Origin: Chitinophagaceae bacterium
GTDB lineage: Bacteria; Bacteroidota; Bacteroidia; Chitinophagales; Chitinophagaceae
Direction: 5' to 3'
NCBI GenBank assembly: GCA_025933775.1
Contig: JAICZH010000032.1
Location: 1 to 32,785, forward strand
Length of the DNA stretch: 32,785 nucleotides
In this document: piece by piece, positions 1 to 8,066 of the stretch
Position numbering within the stretch: position 1 is the stretch's first letter
Layout of the letters: each line of letters starts with the position of its first letter
The notes under the pieces: generated by a model
What the model saw: only the letters and a program-made list of their open reading frames with translations
What the model was told of the DNA's origin: nothing
The model's database searches: none
Translations under genes and position numbers: made by a program

Positions 1-1580
1 CCCAAAGATGTTGTGATAAACCATCCTCCCATCATCAATGCAGTTAATCTTCGCGGAGCCACTTTCGATGTAAGCGATAAACCCACAGGACTTACAAACA
101 ATTCGCTTATGGTAAAAACACCATAGCTGGTAAATATCCACCAACTCGATACTTTGTCTATGTAAATATTTGTTGATACGCAGGCAAGAATCATTACAAC
201 TGAAGATAGGCCCGCTATTAAAGTGCCCCATGCAAACTTGCTTGGCGTGGACATTTCTTTGCCTCTTGCTTTTAGAAATCCGAAAAAGCCAACGACCAGC
301 GGCGTTAAAACAATTATCCAAAATGGATTGATAGATTGATATATTTCTGTTGACATAAGTTTTAAATCTTTTCCAGGCGGCGGATATTTATCTTTTGGTA
401 AATTTTGAAAATATAAATCAGTTCCTTGTTTGGTCATTATTTTTCCGCTTGCGTCTGCCACTGCCCGAAATTGATTATCTACTACCGGTACTTCTGTAGG
501 TTTTGTATTTACTGTTTCTAAAAAGTGAAATGGTTTTAATACGGGCTGAATAAATTTCGGCGCTTCACGATCTGTATATGTTTGCGCCCAGATAGTTAAT
601 GCGGTGGAGTTTTGATTATAAATGTTCCAAAAAATTATTGAAACGCCAAAGAGTATTAATAAAGTGCTGATTCGTTTTTTATCAAATCCTTTTGCACGAT
701 ACCAAAGGTTGAAATAAAAAATTATAATGGGAATGCAGGCGAAAATGAAGGCATCATTAGACTGAGCTCCTAAAAAATCGATTCCTTGCTTGAACCACCA
801 TCCTGTATATTTATAAACTTCTTGAGGTAAAAACCAACCGATAGCTCCTGCAATGATTGCAGGTAAAAAAACATACAATCCAATTTTGGAAATTGGCATA
901 TCTTCTTTTTGTACGGGCTTTATTACATCGGCATGCTTTACATGTTTTAATCCGAAGGCAAACCAAATTAATCCTAACACCATTCCAAAACCAGCAGCAG
1001 AAAAAGCAATCCCCCATCCATTGTGATCCTGATATTTATTACGTAAATATGCAGCAACAAAATTGCATACAAATGCACCTATATTAATGCCCATATAAAA
1101 AATATTATAAGCAACATCTTTTTTTGGTTTCAAATCCGGACGATTGTAAATATTACCCAACAAGGTGCTGATGTTGGGCTTAAAAAAACCATTACCAATT
1201 ATTGCAGAGGTTAGACCCAGATACATAATAAGGTTGCTGCCATTTAAGGCAATTAAAAAATATCCAATTGCCAATAAAGTGCCACCTAAAAAAATTGATT
1301 TTATATAACCTAAATACCGGTCTGCAATCAAACCTCCGATAAATGGTGTTAAATAAATAAGCGCTACATAAGTGCCAACTATACTAATTGCTGCTGCGTT
1401 ATCCAGCCCCCGACCTCCATGACCAACCGTATCTTTTAAATACAAAAGAAAAATACCGATCATTAAATAATAACCAAAACGTTCCCACATTTCGGTAAAA
1501 AATAAAACATACAAACCTCTCGGATGCTTGCCCTTTCCTAATTCTTCTATATCCGCAGGATGAATCGTTTGGTCTTGCAT
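1..1580 (-). CDS. Proton-dependent oligopeptide transporter (POT/PTR2 family), 3' end cut by window
   Basis: Inner-membrane MFS symporter expected to import di- or tripeptides with protons. I translated it from the ATG at 1580; 526 codons lie in the window and the reading frame runs off base 1 with no stop, so the last helices are missing. The N-terminus carries the POT signature E30-x-x-E33-R34-F-G-Y-Y, and the second PTR2 signature FYMGINIGAF follows near residue 190. Near the cut end is a conserved run LMMGGWF. A long hydrophilic loop between the middle helices (rich in K, P and T) is, from memory, usual for Bacteroidota POT proteins. It is divergent from purD across a 191-base gap in which I see no clear TAnnTTTG box. 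The family call is firm; the exact substrate is not. Confidence 0.92.
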   Translation of the reverse strand, partial: MQDQTIHPADIEELGKGKHPRGLYVLFFTEMWERFGYYLMIGIFLLYLKDTVGHGGRGLDNAAAISIVGTYVALIYLTPFIGGLIADRYLGYIKSIFLGGTLLAIGYFLIALNGSNLIMYLGLTSAIIGNGFFKPNISTLLGNIYNRPDLKPKKDVAYNIFYMGINIGAFVCNFVAAYLRNKYQDHNGWGIAFSAAGFGMVLGLIWFAFGLKHVKHADVIKPVQKEDMPISKIGLYVFLPAIIAGAIGWFLPQEVYKYTGWWFKQGIDFLGAQSNDAFIFACIPIIIFYFNLWYRAKGFDKKRISTLLILFGVSIIFWNIYNQNSTALTIWAQTYTDREAPKFIQPVLKPFHFLETVNTKPTEVPVVDNQFRAVADASGKIMTKQGTDLYFQNLPKDKYPPPGKDLKLMSTEIYQSINPFWIIVLTPLVVGFFGFLKARGKEMSTPSKFAWGTLIAGLSSVVMILACVSTNIYIDKVSSWWIFTSYGVFTISELFVSPVGLSLTSKVAPRRLTALMMGGWFITTSL

Positions 1581-1771
1581 AATTGAATAAATTTTTAAAG
1601 AAAATTAAAAAGCAGTTTTAATATTTTGTAAAATACAGATAAATTTTAAATACGAAAATTCAATTTATAAAAAATAAATCAAGTAATATTAAATCTTTTT
1701 AAATGGTAATGAATTAAAAATTGTAATTCCTAACTTGCGCACTCTTTTCCGTAAAATTAAAATCATTCTTT

Positions 1772-3082
1772 TTGAAAATACTTATTCTCGGCGCAGATGG
1801 CAGAGCACATGCTTTTTGCTGGAAAATACACCAAAGCAAATTGTGCACACAATTATTTATTGCGCCCGGAAATGCAGGCACAGCACAGTTTGGCGAAAAC
1901 ATTGATATTGCTGTTACCGATTTTGATTCTATAAAAAAATTATGCATTGATAAAAAAATTGACCTCGTTGTTGTTGGCCCCGAAGAACCATTGGTAAAAG
2001 GCATTTATGATTTTTTTAAAAATGATAAACAAATAAATCATATAATTATTACCGGCCCATCCGCAAGCGGTGCAAGGCTTGAAGGAAGTAAAGCTTTTGC
2101 AAAAGCTTTTATGCAACGGCATCATATTCCCACTGCACAGTATGAAGAATTTGATACTGCTTCTTATGAAGATGGTCTTGAATATATAAAAAATCATCCG
2201 ATGCCTATTGTATTAAAAGCAGACGGACTTGCTGCTGGAAAAGGAGTTATTATTTGCAACAACACTGTTGAAGCCTTGGGAGAATATGAATGGATGATTC
2301 AAAAATCAAAATTCGGAGATGCAGGAAAAAAAGTAGTTGTAGAACAATTTCTCAGTGGAATTGAATTAAGCGTTTTTGTACTTACTAACGGTGATGCATA
2401 TACGCTTTTTCCGGAAGCGAAAGATTATAAAAAAATATTTGAAGGAGATGAAGGCCCAAACACAGGCGGGATGGGCGCTATAAGCCCTGTGCCATTTGCT
2501 TCAGAAATTTTTCTGGAAAAAGTTATTAAAAAAATTATAGAGCCAACCATAAAAGGACTGCACGAAGAAAAAATAGATTACAAAGGTTTTATTTTTTTCG
2601 GATTAATAAAAGTAGATGATGAACCTCACGTAATAGAATACAATTGCCGGATGGGCGATCCCGAAACAGAAGTGGTTTTACTTCGCTTAAAAAATGATTT
2701 GGTAGAATTACTGATAGCAATGGAAGAAAATAAATTACATAAAGAAAAAATAATTATTGATGAAAAAGTAGCTGCCACTATTGTTGCAGTGAGCGAAGGA
2801 TACCCGGCTGCTTATGAAAAAGGATTTCCCATTGACTTTGGTTATCTCGAAAATACTGAAGCTATAAAACACATTGATTCCAATGGCGGCGTTATGGTTT
2901 TTCATGCCGGCACTAAACAGCAAGGTGATGATGTGGTTACTAACGGTGGACGTGTACTCGCAGTTTCTTCACTCGCCGATTCGCTTGCAGAAGCTATTGA
3001 ACTTTCAAAAGAAATTTTAAATCAAATACATTTTGAAGGAATGTATTATCGAAAAGATATCGGTTATGAATTTATTGAATGA
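1772..3082 (+). CDS. purD: Phosphoribosylamine--glycine ligase (GARS), TTG start
   Basis: Second step of purine biosynthesis: ATP-dependent joining of glycine to 5-phosphoribosylamine, in the cytoplasm. At 436 residues it has normal family length. ATP-grasp features are present: A154-A-G-K-G158, the G228-P-N-T-G-G-M-G235 loop and G295-D-P-E298 near the metal site. The start must be TTG at 1772: the frame is closed upstream by a stop at 1724-1726 with no ATG between, and the encoded MKILILG strand is the expected N-terminus. The N-terminal motif is odd. Where the family has G-G-R-E-H-A (residues 9-14 of E. coli PurD), this protein reads D-G-R-A-H-A, so the usual Glu12 is Ala. It stands alone, upstream of mreB by 240 bases. 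Confidence 0.95.
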   Translation: MKILILGADGRAHAFCWKIHQSKLCTQLFIAPGNAGTAQFGENIDIAVTDFDSIKKLCIDKKIDLVVVGPEEPLVKGIYDFFKNDKQINHIIITGPSASGARLEGSKAFAKAFMQRHHIPTAQYEEFDTASYEDGLEYIKNHPMPIVLKADGLAAGKGVIICNNTVEALGEYEWMIQKSKFGDAGKKVVVEQFLSGIELSVFVLTNGDAYTLFPEAKDYKKIFEGDEGPNTGGMGAISPVPFASEIFLEKVIKKIIEPTIKGLHEEKIDYKGFIFFGLIKVDDEPHVIEYNCRMGDPETEVVLLRLKNDLVELLIAMEENKLHKEKIIIDEKVAATIVAVSEGYPAAYEKGFPIDFGYLENTEAIKHIDSNGGVMVFHAGTKQQGDDVVTNGGRVLAVSSLADSLAEAIELSKEILNQIHFEGMYYRKDIGYEFIE

Positions 3083-3096
3083 AAATATTTTTTTTC

Positions 3097-3127
3097 AGAA
3101 AAGAAAAATATGAGCTTTTCTTTTTTT
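3097..3127 (+). terminator. Weak rho-independent terminator candidate after purD
   Basis: A 7-bp stem (3097-3103 AGAAAAG with 3115-3121 CTTTTCT) around an 11-base loop runs straight into a T-tract ending at 3127, 15 bases after the purD stop. The stem is AT-rich and therefore weak, but position and T-tail fit a terminator. Confidence 0.4.
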
Positions 3128-3166
3128 AACTCAATAGTGTTTATAAATTTTTTTATCCTGAAATTT

Positions 3167-3189
3167 CGCATAAACTAAAGTTTTATGCG
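3167..3189. repeat. Inverted repeat CGCATAAA-N7-TTTATGCG
   Basis: Two perfect 8-base arms (3167-3174 and 3182-3189) separated by 7 bases, in the purD-mreB gap and about 70 bases upstream of the mreB promoter candidate. It could be an operator or a hairpin; it has no T-tail on the plus strand. Confidence 0.5.
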
Positions 3190-3256
3190 TTTATGAAACA
3201 AAGCAGGACATTAATTTCGGTTAAAAAAAATTGTGGAATCTAAATCGGTTTTACAA

Positions 3257-3287
3257 TTGTTATTTCAAATTATTTCCTACAACTTTG
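3257..3287 (+). promoter_or_regulatory. Candidate mreB promoter (Bacteroidota -33/-7 type)
   Basis: TTG at 3257-3259, a 20-base spacer, then CAACTTTG at 3280-3287, which matches the Bacteroidota -7 box TAnnTTTG at 5 of its 6 fixed bases. The predicted transcript starts near 3294, leaving a leader of about 29 bases before the mreB ATG. This is by eye only. Confidence 0.4.
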
Positions 3288-3322
3288 CATCCATTAATAA
3301 TTTTTCAATATCTCGTTAAAAC

Positions 3323-4348
3323 ATGGGTCTTTTTAATTTTTTTACACAGGAAATAGCCATTGATCTTGGAACGGCAAATACATTGATAATTCATAATGAT
3401 GTAGTGGTGGTGAATGAGCCATCCATTGTTGCGCTTGACAGAAACAATCCGAAAAATATATTGGCTGTGGGCAAAAAAGCATTGATGATGCATGAAAAAA
3501 CCCACGAAAGCATCAGAACCGTTCGGCCGCTGAAAGACGGTGTGATAGCGGATTTCAACGCTGCAGAATTAATGATTAGGGAAATGATTAAAAAAATTTA
3601 TCCCAAAAAACCATTGTTCCCACCAAGCTGGCGCATGATGATTTGCATACCGAGCAGCATTACAGAAGTAGAAAAACGTGCAGTAAGAGATAGCGCCGAA
3701 CAAGCAGGCGCCAAGGAAGTGTATTTGCTTCATGAACCAATGGCGGCTGCGCTCGGAATTGGAATTGATGTGGAAGAACCTGTAGGAAATATGATCATTG
3801 ATATTGGCGGTGGCACTACAGGAATTACGGTAATTGCACTGGCAGGTATTGTTTGCGATCAATCCATTCGCATTGCGGGTGATGAATTTACAGGTGATAT
3901 AATGGAAGCGCTTCGCCGTTATCATAGTTTATTAATTGGAGAACGCACGGCCGAACAAATAAAAATTCAGATTGGCGCAGCCATGAAAGATATTGATAAT
4001 CCGCCGGAAGATATGCCTGTAAACGGAAGAGATTTGGTTACCGGTATTCCCAAACAAATAATGGTAAGCTACCAGGAAATTGCCGAAGCATTGGATAAAT
4101 CTATTTTTAAAATTGAAGAAGGAATTTTAAAAGCTTTGGAAACAACTCCGCCAGAACTGGCGTCGGACATATATCGCAGAGGATTGTACTTAACTGGCGG
4201 CGGGGCTTTATTGAGAGGACTTGATAAAAGACTTGCAGCAAAAATTAAATTGCCAGTGCATGTTGCTGATGATCCTTTAAAAAGTGTGGTGCGGGGAACG
4301 GGGCTTGCATTAAAGCATTATGATCGCTATCCTTTTGTAATGAGATAA
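3323..4348 (+). CDS. mreB: Rod shape-determining actin-like protein MreB
   Basis: Bacterial actin homologue that forms membrane-associated filaments on the cytoplasmic face and organises the elongasome (MreC, MreD, PBP2, RodA). At 341 residues it has normal length. Actin-fold nucleotide motifs are visible: IDLGTANT near residues 13-20 (phosphate 1), IDIGGGTTGI near 158-167 (phosphate 2) and LTGGGALLRGL near 290-300 (adenosine loop). The ATG at 3323 gives an N-terminus that reaches the first strand at once, as in other MreB proteins. It is the first gene of the shape module, separated from mreC by a 116-base gap that contains a strong hairpin, so its expression may be partly uncoupled from the rest. 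Confidence 0.97.
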   Translation: MGLFNFFTQEIAIDLGTANTLIIHNDVVVVNEPSIVALDRNNPKNILAVGKKALMMHEKTHESIRTVRPLKDGVIADFNAAELMIREMIKKIYPKKPLFPPSWRMMICIPSSITEVEKRAVRDSAEQAGAKEVYLLHEPMAAALGIGIDVEEPVGNMIIDIGGGTTGITVIALAGIVCDQSIRIAGDEFTGDIMEALRRYHSLLIGERTAEQIKIQIGAAMKDIDNPPEDMPVNGRDLVTGIPKQIMVSYQEIAEALDKSIFKIEEGILKALETTPPELASDIYRRGLYLTGGGALLRGLDKRLAAKIKLPVHVADDPLKSVVRGTGLALKHYDRYPFVMR

Positions 4349-4361
4349 CGGCCCACCTAAA

Positions 4362-4378
4362 TCCTCCCGAAGGGAGGA
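4362..4378. repeat. Perfect hairpin TCCTCCC-GAA-GGGAGGA after mreB
   Basis: A 7-bp GC-rich stem (4362-4368 with 4372-4378) and a 3-base loop start 14 bases after the mreB stop. The surrounding text, a CCTAAATCC...GGACTT arrangement, resembles short intergenic palindromes that I recall recurring in many Bacteroidota genomes. There is no T-tail on either strand, so it may be a dispersed repeat, an mRNA 3'-end stabiliser or an attenuator rather than a classic terminator. Confidence 0.6.
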
Positions 4379-4464
4379 CTTGGAATAACTTCAATCAAAA
4401 ACCGTATTCTTTCAATAAACTTTTTTAAATTTTCTCCGATAATTATTGAAATAGAAAAATCTTT

Positions 4465-5322
4465 ATGCGAAATATTTTTCTTTTTATCCGCATCTATTTT
4501 AATTTCATTTTCTTTTTATTTTTAATGGGCGTATCGTTGTATATGCTTTTCACCTATAATCGTTTTCAACACACCGCTTATTCTTCAGTTGCCGGAGAAA
4601 TTACCGGAAAGATCAACATCCAATACAATGGTGTTGAATATTATTTTAAATTAAAAAAAACAAATGATTCTCTTGTAAAAGCAAATGCTGCTTTGTACAA
4701 TAAATTAAAACAGGATTATGAAATGCCTGATACCACTACCAAACTTGCCATTGACACTTTAAAAATTGATACACTTTTTCATAAAAGAAAATATTTATAC
4801 ATGCCTGCAAAAGTGGTGGGCAATTCTGTAAGCCAACCCAATAATTATTTACAACTTCATCGCGGTTCATTGCAAGGTGTAAGTCGCGACCTTGGTGTAA
4901 CTGATATTAATAATAATGTGGTAGGAACAGTTGTAGATGTAAGCAAAAACTATTCTGTAGTAATGAGCATGCTTCATCGCCAAAGCAATATCAGCGCGAA
5001 GCTTAAAAAAACAGGTGAAACCGGAAGCATTGTGTGGGATGGCGTTCAGCCCAATGTGGTTATATTAAAAGATATTTCCAAAGATGTAAGAGTTGGTAAA
5101 GGCGATAGTGTTATTACAAGTGGCTTTTCTGATAAATTTCCTTTTGGGCTTCTTATTGGAACTGTTATAGAAGTTTCGAATGATAACAGCACCGGCACGC
5201 ATATTATTAAAATAAAAACTGGTGCCAACTTTTATAACCTTCAATATGTAAACATTATTAATAACCTTCAAAAAGACGAGCCACAGCAACTTTTAAAAAG
5301 TGTGAAAAAAATAAATGAGTAA
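4465..5322 (+). CDS. mreC: Rod shape-determining protein MreC
   Basis: Periplasmic scaffold of the elongasome that activates PBP2 and RodA. At 285 residues it has the expected plan: a short cytoplasmic N-terminus, one membrane helix at about residues 8-30, a charged segment likely to be coiled coil at about 60-90 (KLKKTNDSLVKANAALYNKLK), then the beta-rich MreC core with typical runs such as NNYLQLHRGS and a late GD-x-V-x-TSG-type strand. It overlaps mreD by 8 bases, consistent with translational coupling. Confidence 0.93.
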   Translation: MRNIFLFIRIYFNFIFFLFLMGVSLYMLFTYNRFQHTAYSSVAGEITGKINIQYNGVEYYFKLKKTNDSLVKANAALYNKLKQDYEMPDTTTKLAIDTLKIDTLFHKRKYLYMPAKVVGNSVSQPNNYLQLHRGSLQGVSRDLGVTDINNNVVGTVVDVSKNYSVVMSMLHRQSNISAKLKKTGETGSIVWDGVQPNVVILKDISKDVRVGKGDSVITSGFSDKFPFGLLIGTVIEVSNDNSTGTHIIKIKTGANFYNLQYVNIINNLQKDEPQQLLKSVKKINE

Positions 5323-5848
5323 CCTTTTAAAAAATATTATCAGGTTTTGTTTTTTTATATTGGCGCAGGTTTTTATACTCAATCAAATTCCGCCATTGCA
5401 TCATTTGGTAACTCCTTACATTTATTTTTTATTTATTCTGTGGCTTCCATTTAAAATGGGGCGCCGGTCAGTAATGATATTGGCTTTTGCTTTAGGCTTT
5501 TGCCTGGATTGTTTTACAAAAACTTACGGGCTGCATACAGCGCCATGTGTGCTCATCGCTTACCTGCGGCCATTTCTAATCAACCTACTTATATCGCAGG
5601 AAGGCGCCGAAAGCAATTATAATGAGCCTTCCATTCAAAGCATGGGCTTTGCTCCTTATTTTACTTATGTTGCTATTTTAACCCTGCTGCATCATGGGTT
5701 GCTTTTCTTTTTAGAAGCTTTGCAATCGGGCGGTTTTTTTTATTTTATTATAAAAACTTTAGTGTCTGCTGCAATAAGCCTGTTATTAATTTTACTAACA
5801 GAATTAATATTTGCAAGAAAACAAAGATTTAGAACTAATACGGTATAG
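5315..5848 (+). CDS. mreD: Rod shape-determining membrane protein MreD
   Basis: Small polytopic inner-membrane protein of the elongasome. At 177 residues it is almost entirely hydrophobic, with about five membrane helices. Sequence identity is weak in this family, so the call rests on length, hydrophobicity, the F-x-L-D-C-F region near residues 67-72 and above all its place between mreC (8-base overlap) and mrdA. No alternative function fits the context. Confidence 0.9.
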   Translation: MSNLLKNIIRFCFFILAQVFILNQIPPLHHLVTPYIYFLFILWLPFKMGRRSVMILAFALGFCLDCFTKTYGLHTAPCVLIAYLRPFLINLLISQEGAESNYNEPSIQSMGFAPYFTYVAILTLLHHGLLFFLEALQSGGFFYFIIKTLVSAAISLLLILLTELIFARKQRFRTNTV

Positions 5849-5854
5849 ACATAT

Positions 5855-5862
5855 TATTTTTG
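5855..5862 (+). promoter_or_regulatory. Candidate internal promoter -7 box for mrdA-rodA
   Basis: TATTTTTG is a perfect TAnnTTTG match in the 63-base mreD-mrdA gap, giving a leader of about 43 bases before the GTG start. No TTG lies at the matching -33 position, so support is partial. Confidence 0.35.
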
Positions 5863-5911
5863 CATAAATTCCGTTCTTACTTTCTCAACCCCCTTTAATC
5901 ATTGTAAGTCT

Positions 5912-8047
5912 GTGTCCGCATTCAATCAGTCCCGTAAAAATATAATTATTGCCATGTTTATTGCAATGGCGCTTCTTATTATTTTACGATTGTTAGACCT
6001 CCAGGTTTTGAATACCAAATATTCTTTGATGGCAGATGAACAAGGAAAATTCAGAAAAGTAATTTATCCTGATCGGGGAATTTTGTATGATAGAAATGGC
6101 AAAGCCATTTTAAGAAATACGATCATTTACGATCTTATGGTAACTCCTTCCAAATTAAAAGGGATGAACCTTGACACCGCTGCTCTTTGCCGTATTCTTG
6201 ATATTGACACCACAGAATTTAGAAAAAGAATTGTAACAGCCATTATAAAAAACCGAAGCTATCGTGCATCTGTTTTTGAAGCTTTGCTTCCGCCCGAAAA
6301 AATTGCACGAATTAATGAAAGCATGTACAAATTTGTTCCAGCATTTTATTTGCAGGAAAGGCCTATCCGCGATTATCCTTATAATGCAGGCGGTAATATA
6401 TTGGGTTATTTATCCGAAGTAGATTCTTCTTTTATTAAACATCATGAAAGCGATGGCTATCAAATTGGCGACTATGCCGGAAGAACAGGGCTGGAGCGCA
6501 GTTATGAAAAAGTTTTAATGGGCCAAAGAGGTATTGAATTTTGGAAAAGAGATAATAAAAACCGTTTAACCGGCAGGTTTGAAAACGGGAAGTATGATAC
6601 TGCTGCAATAGCCGGAAAAAATTTACATCTTTCGCTGGATATTAATTTGCAAATGCTTGGCGAACATTTAATGGAAAATAAAATAGGAGCCATTGTAGCG
6701 CTCGATCCTAAAACAGGCGGAGTGCTTGCAATGGTAAGCAGCCCTACTTACAACCCCGCGCTTTTAGCAGGCGCCGAAAGAAGAAAACATTTTTCGGAAT
6801 TGTTCTTAGATCCGCGATTGCCGATGATTAATAGAACCGTAAATGCTTATTACTCCCCCGGCTCTACTTTTAAAACATTACAAGCATTGATCGGACTTCA
6901 GGAAGGCGTGATTACTACCTCAACAAGATTTTTATGCACAGGCGCTTTTTATGGATGTGGCAAGCCAATGGGCTGTCTGGATCCGGGAGATTTTAATCTG
7001 AAAGGAGCCATTGCAGTTTCATGCAATACTTATTTTGCCAATGTAATGCAAAAAGTAATTAACAATCCTGAATATGGAACCGTGGACAGCAATTTAAAAG
7101 TTTGGGATAAATATATGTATGCATTTGGCTTAGGTCATAAATTAGGAATTGATATACCCACTGAAAAAGGAGGACTTATACCAACGCCCAGAACTTACAA
7201 TAGAATGTATGGCGAGGGGCATTGGAATTTTTGCACTTTTAAATCGGTAAGTATTGGCCAGGGCGAAGTAAATGTAACACCTTTGCAGGTAGCCAATGAA
7301 ATGGCCTACCTGGCAAATAAAGGATGGTACATTACCCCTCATCTGGTTGATTCAATTGAAGGAGGGGATATATATGGCATGCTCGATTCATTTAAAACAA
7401 AACATCATCCGCTTTCTATCCCGGATACTTTATTTGATGCGGTGCATGATGGCATGCAAGGCGTAATGGAAACGGGAACCGGCTCTGCGGCTAAGGTTCC
7501 GGGGATTGTAGTATGTGGAAAAACTGGTACTGTTGAAAATTATTATAAAGGAGTAAAACAAAAATCTCATGCATTTTTTGCAGCGTTTGCACCCAGGGAA
7601 AACCCGCGTATAGCCATCGCCGTTATATGCGAAAATGCAGGCTTCGGCGCTAATTCATCAGCGCCCATTGCCAGCCTTATGATTGAGCAATATTTAAAAG
7701 ATTCTATTCCGGAGCCTGACCGCAAAGCAAAAATAGAAACGCTTGCCAAACTAAATCTGATGCCCGAACGAATTTATGAAGCGCTTCGCATTCGCGATTC
7801 ATTAAGAAATGCAAAAAATAATTTGGATAATATAGAAAAGGGATTTATAAAAACTGCAAAAGATACTTCGGACATTGAAGATGATGAAGCTGTTTCCGAT
7901 TCATTATACAAATTAAAAAATGAGCCGCAAAAAAATGTACAGAATACTTCGCTTCCAAAAAAAAATGAAAATGATGTGAAAGAAAATGAGAAAGCCATTT
8001 TACCTGAAAATAAAAAACGAATTGATACCACCCATCTCATAAAATAA
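5912..8047 (+). CDS. mrdA: Penicillin-binding protein 2 (elongasome transpeptidase), GTG start
   Basis: Class B PBP that cross-links peptidoglycan during lateral growth, working with RodA as the glycosyltransferase. Domains in order: a membrane anchor at about residues 10-30, the PBP dimerisation domain (about 45-220), and a transpeptidase domain with S318-T-F-K321 (catalytic Ser318), S370-C-N372 and K537-T-G539. The C-terminal ~100 residues form a charged, Lys/Asp/Asn-rich tail beyond the domain; this makes the protein longer (711) than typical PBP2 and is likely disordered. GTG at 5912 is preferred: the next Met lies inside the membrane helix. rodA follows 19 bases downstream. Confidence 0.95.
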   Translation: MSAFNQSRKNIIIAMFIAMALLIILRLLDLQVLNTKYSLMADEQGKFRKVIYPDRGILYDRNGKAILRNTIIYDLMVTPSKLKGMNLDTAALCRILDIDTTEFRKRIVTAIIKNRSYRASVFEALLPPEKIARINESMYKFVPAFYLQERPIRDYPYNAGGNILGYLSEVDSSFIKHHESDGYQIGDYAGRTGLERSYEKVLMGQRGIEFWKRDNKNRLTGRFENGKYDTAAIAGKNLHLSLDINLQMLGEHLMENKIGAIVALDPKTGGVLAMVSSPTYNPALLAGAERRKHFSELFLDPRLPMINRTVNAYYSPGSTFKTLQALIGLQEGVITTSTRFLCTGAFYGCGKPMGCLDPGDFNLKGAIAVSCNTYFANVMQKVINNPEYGTVDSNLKVWDKYMYAFGLGHKLGIDIPTEKGGLIPTPRTYNRMYGEGHWNFCTFKSVSIGQGEVNVTPLQVANEMAYLANKGWYITPHLVDSIEGGDIYGMLDSFKTKHHPLSIPDTLFDAVHDGMQGVMETGTGSAAKVPGIVVCGKTGTVENYYKGVKQKSHAFFAAFAPRENPRIAIAVICENAGFGANSSAPIASLMIEQYLKDSIPEPDRKAKIETLAKLNLMPERIYEALRIRDSLRNAKNNLDNIEKGFIKTAKDTSDIEDDEAVSDSLYKLKNEPQKNVQNTSLPKKNENDVKENEKAILPENKKRIDTTHLIK

Positions 8048-8066
8048 AATTTATTTTTCGTATTTA

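Noticed and set aside
811-1087. Overlapping short frames inside the POT transporter region
   Set aside because: They are shadows of the transporter read on the other strand or frame; the transporter itself gives a continuous, family-typical protein.
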